Shown here piece after piece: positions 4,955 to 5,442 of a stretch of 5,442 bases of DNA. Position 1 is the first letter of the stretch, and each line of letters begins with the position of its first letter. A program made the position numbers and the translations under genes. The notes below the pieces were generated by a model, which ran no database searches, was not told the DNA's origin, and saw only the letters and a program-made list of their open reading frames with translations. This DNA is from a bacterium (GTDB lineage: Bacteria; Bacillota; Clostridia; Oscillospirales; Acutalibacteraceae). Where the stretch lies: contig JAHKZS010000180.1 of assembly GCA_020626545.1 (NCBI GenBank), forward strand, positions 1 to 5,442. The letters run 5' to 3'.

Positions 4955-5442
4955 TTAAGATTTTTTCTTATTTCTGACACGGAATACCAAAGCGATAACA
5001 ACAGGGATATATGTCGCGATAGGAATGATAAAACCGAAGTATTTCAGCTGCTCGGACTGAACGAACATATTGAAGATACCGTGGTAGGTAACCGCGAGCA
5101 TAAGCAGAGAAATTGTACCGCAGTAGAAAAGCTTTTTCTTTTTCTTTACAAAGCTCATACCGTAGCCTACAGCCGCTGTACAGATACCGTGCATTAACGC
5201 TGTCGAGAAGCCTCTTACTATCGCCCAGCCGATAGTCACATTATCTATACTTGTTACGAGAATATAGGTATTTTCAAACAGTGCGAAACCAATACCCAGC
5301 GCGAAAGAAGCCGTTAGAAGCTTGTCGCGGTTATCCGTTATAATAAACGCGTAAATTAAAATCGGAATAGCTTTTATAATCTCCTCTGTCGCCGGAGTGA
5401 CGGTGGTCGTAACATACAGCGAGTTATAACCTAAAAGCCTCA
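4955..5442 (-). CDS. PrsW-family intramembrane metalloprotease, C-terminal part (5' end outside window)
   Basis: The reading frame stays open from the stop at 4955 to the window edge, giving 161 C-terminal residues; the start lies beyond 5442. An internal GTG at 5239 is not a plausible start because the catalytic motifs lie before it. Numbering from the first complete codon, the family motifs appear in order: EExxK in ATEEIIKAIP (E19, E20, K23), GIGFALFEN (E56, N57), R76 then H84 in VRGFSTALMHG, and YHGIFN (H120, N124). These belong to the PrsW glutamic/metal-type membrane proteases; in Bacillus subtilis PrsW cleaves the anti-sigma factor RsiW. Hydrophobic segments lie near 22-34, 43-62, 70-95, 104-124 and 133-154, and the basic tail RVRNKKKS ends in the cytoplasm or at the membrane edge. 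The substrate here is unknown; no sigma/anti-sigma pair is in view. Its promoter is outside the window. Confidence 0.9.
   Translation of the reverse strand, partial: RLLGYNSLYVTTTVTPATEEIIKAIPILIYAFIITDNRDKLLTASFALGIGFALFENTYILVTSIDNVTIGWAIVRGFSTALMHGICTAAVGYGMSFVKKKKKLFYCGTISLLMLAVTYHGIFNMFVQSEQLKYFGFIIPIATYIPVVIALVFRVRNKKKS

Noticed and set aside
4955..5239. A complete 94-residue membrane protein starting at GTG 5239
   Set aside because: The frame continues upstream to the window edge and contains the PrsW active-site motifs, so this GTG is an internal valine.

Overview
The window looks like a chromosomal stretch from a Gram-positive anaerobe of the Clostridia, most likely a gut or rumen Ruminococcus-type member of the Oscillospiraceae. 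The reasons are moderate-to-low GC, strong AAGGAG-type ribosome binding sites, a secreted lysozyme carrying a two-repeat dockerin, a YkwD-type CAP protein and a BcrA-type ABC transporter. The genus is an inference from gene content, not a proven placement. Every gene I can support lies on the minus strand, so transcription runs from high to low coordinates.

In transcription order: (1) at 5442-4955, the C-terminal part of a PrsW-family intramembrane protease whose start lies outside the window, followed by an imperfect terminator; (2) at 4772-4062, a secreted CAP-domain protein with a cysteine-rich N-terminal segment, with its own promoter and terminator; (3) at 3834-3379, a small secreted lysine-rich protein with faint resemblance to chagasin (I42) inhibitors, driven by a near-consensus promoter with an A/T-rich upstream element and closed by a 15-bp hairpin terminator; (4) at 3234-1542, a two-gene ABC transporter operon (ATPase, then overlapping permease) of the bacitracin/lantibiotic-resistance type, with promoter and terminator; (5) at 1448-504, a secreted dockerin-GH25 lysozyme that begins with TTG and has its own promoter but no visible terminator; (6) at 408-31, a YtrA-type GntR regulator with a fully consensus promoter and a 16-bp palindrome at the predicted transcription start, ending in a terminator at the window edge.

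The common theme is the cell envelope. There are three exported proteins (a peptidoglycan hydrolase, a CAP protein and a small possible inhibitor), a transporter of the kind that protects against envelope-active peptides, an intramembrane protease family linked elsewhere to cell-envelope stress signalling, and a regulator of a subfamily that usually sits beside such transporters. I see no mobile element, CRISPR array, rRNA or tRNA. No gene-free stretch exceeds 300 bases: the two longest gaps (3835-4061 and 4773-4954) are filled by promoters, a leader and terminators. I found no clear evidence of a wholly new system. The most unusual points are the dockerin-bearing lysozyme, the strongly expressed small secreted protein, the palindromic operator, and the PrsW gene, whose true extent is easily missed because it runs off the window.
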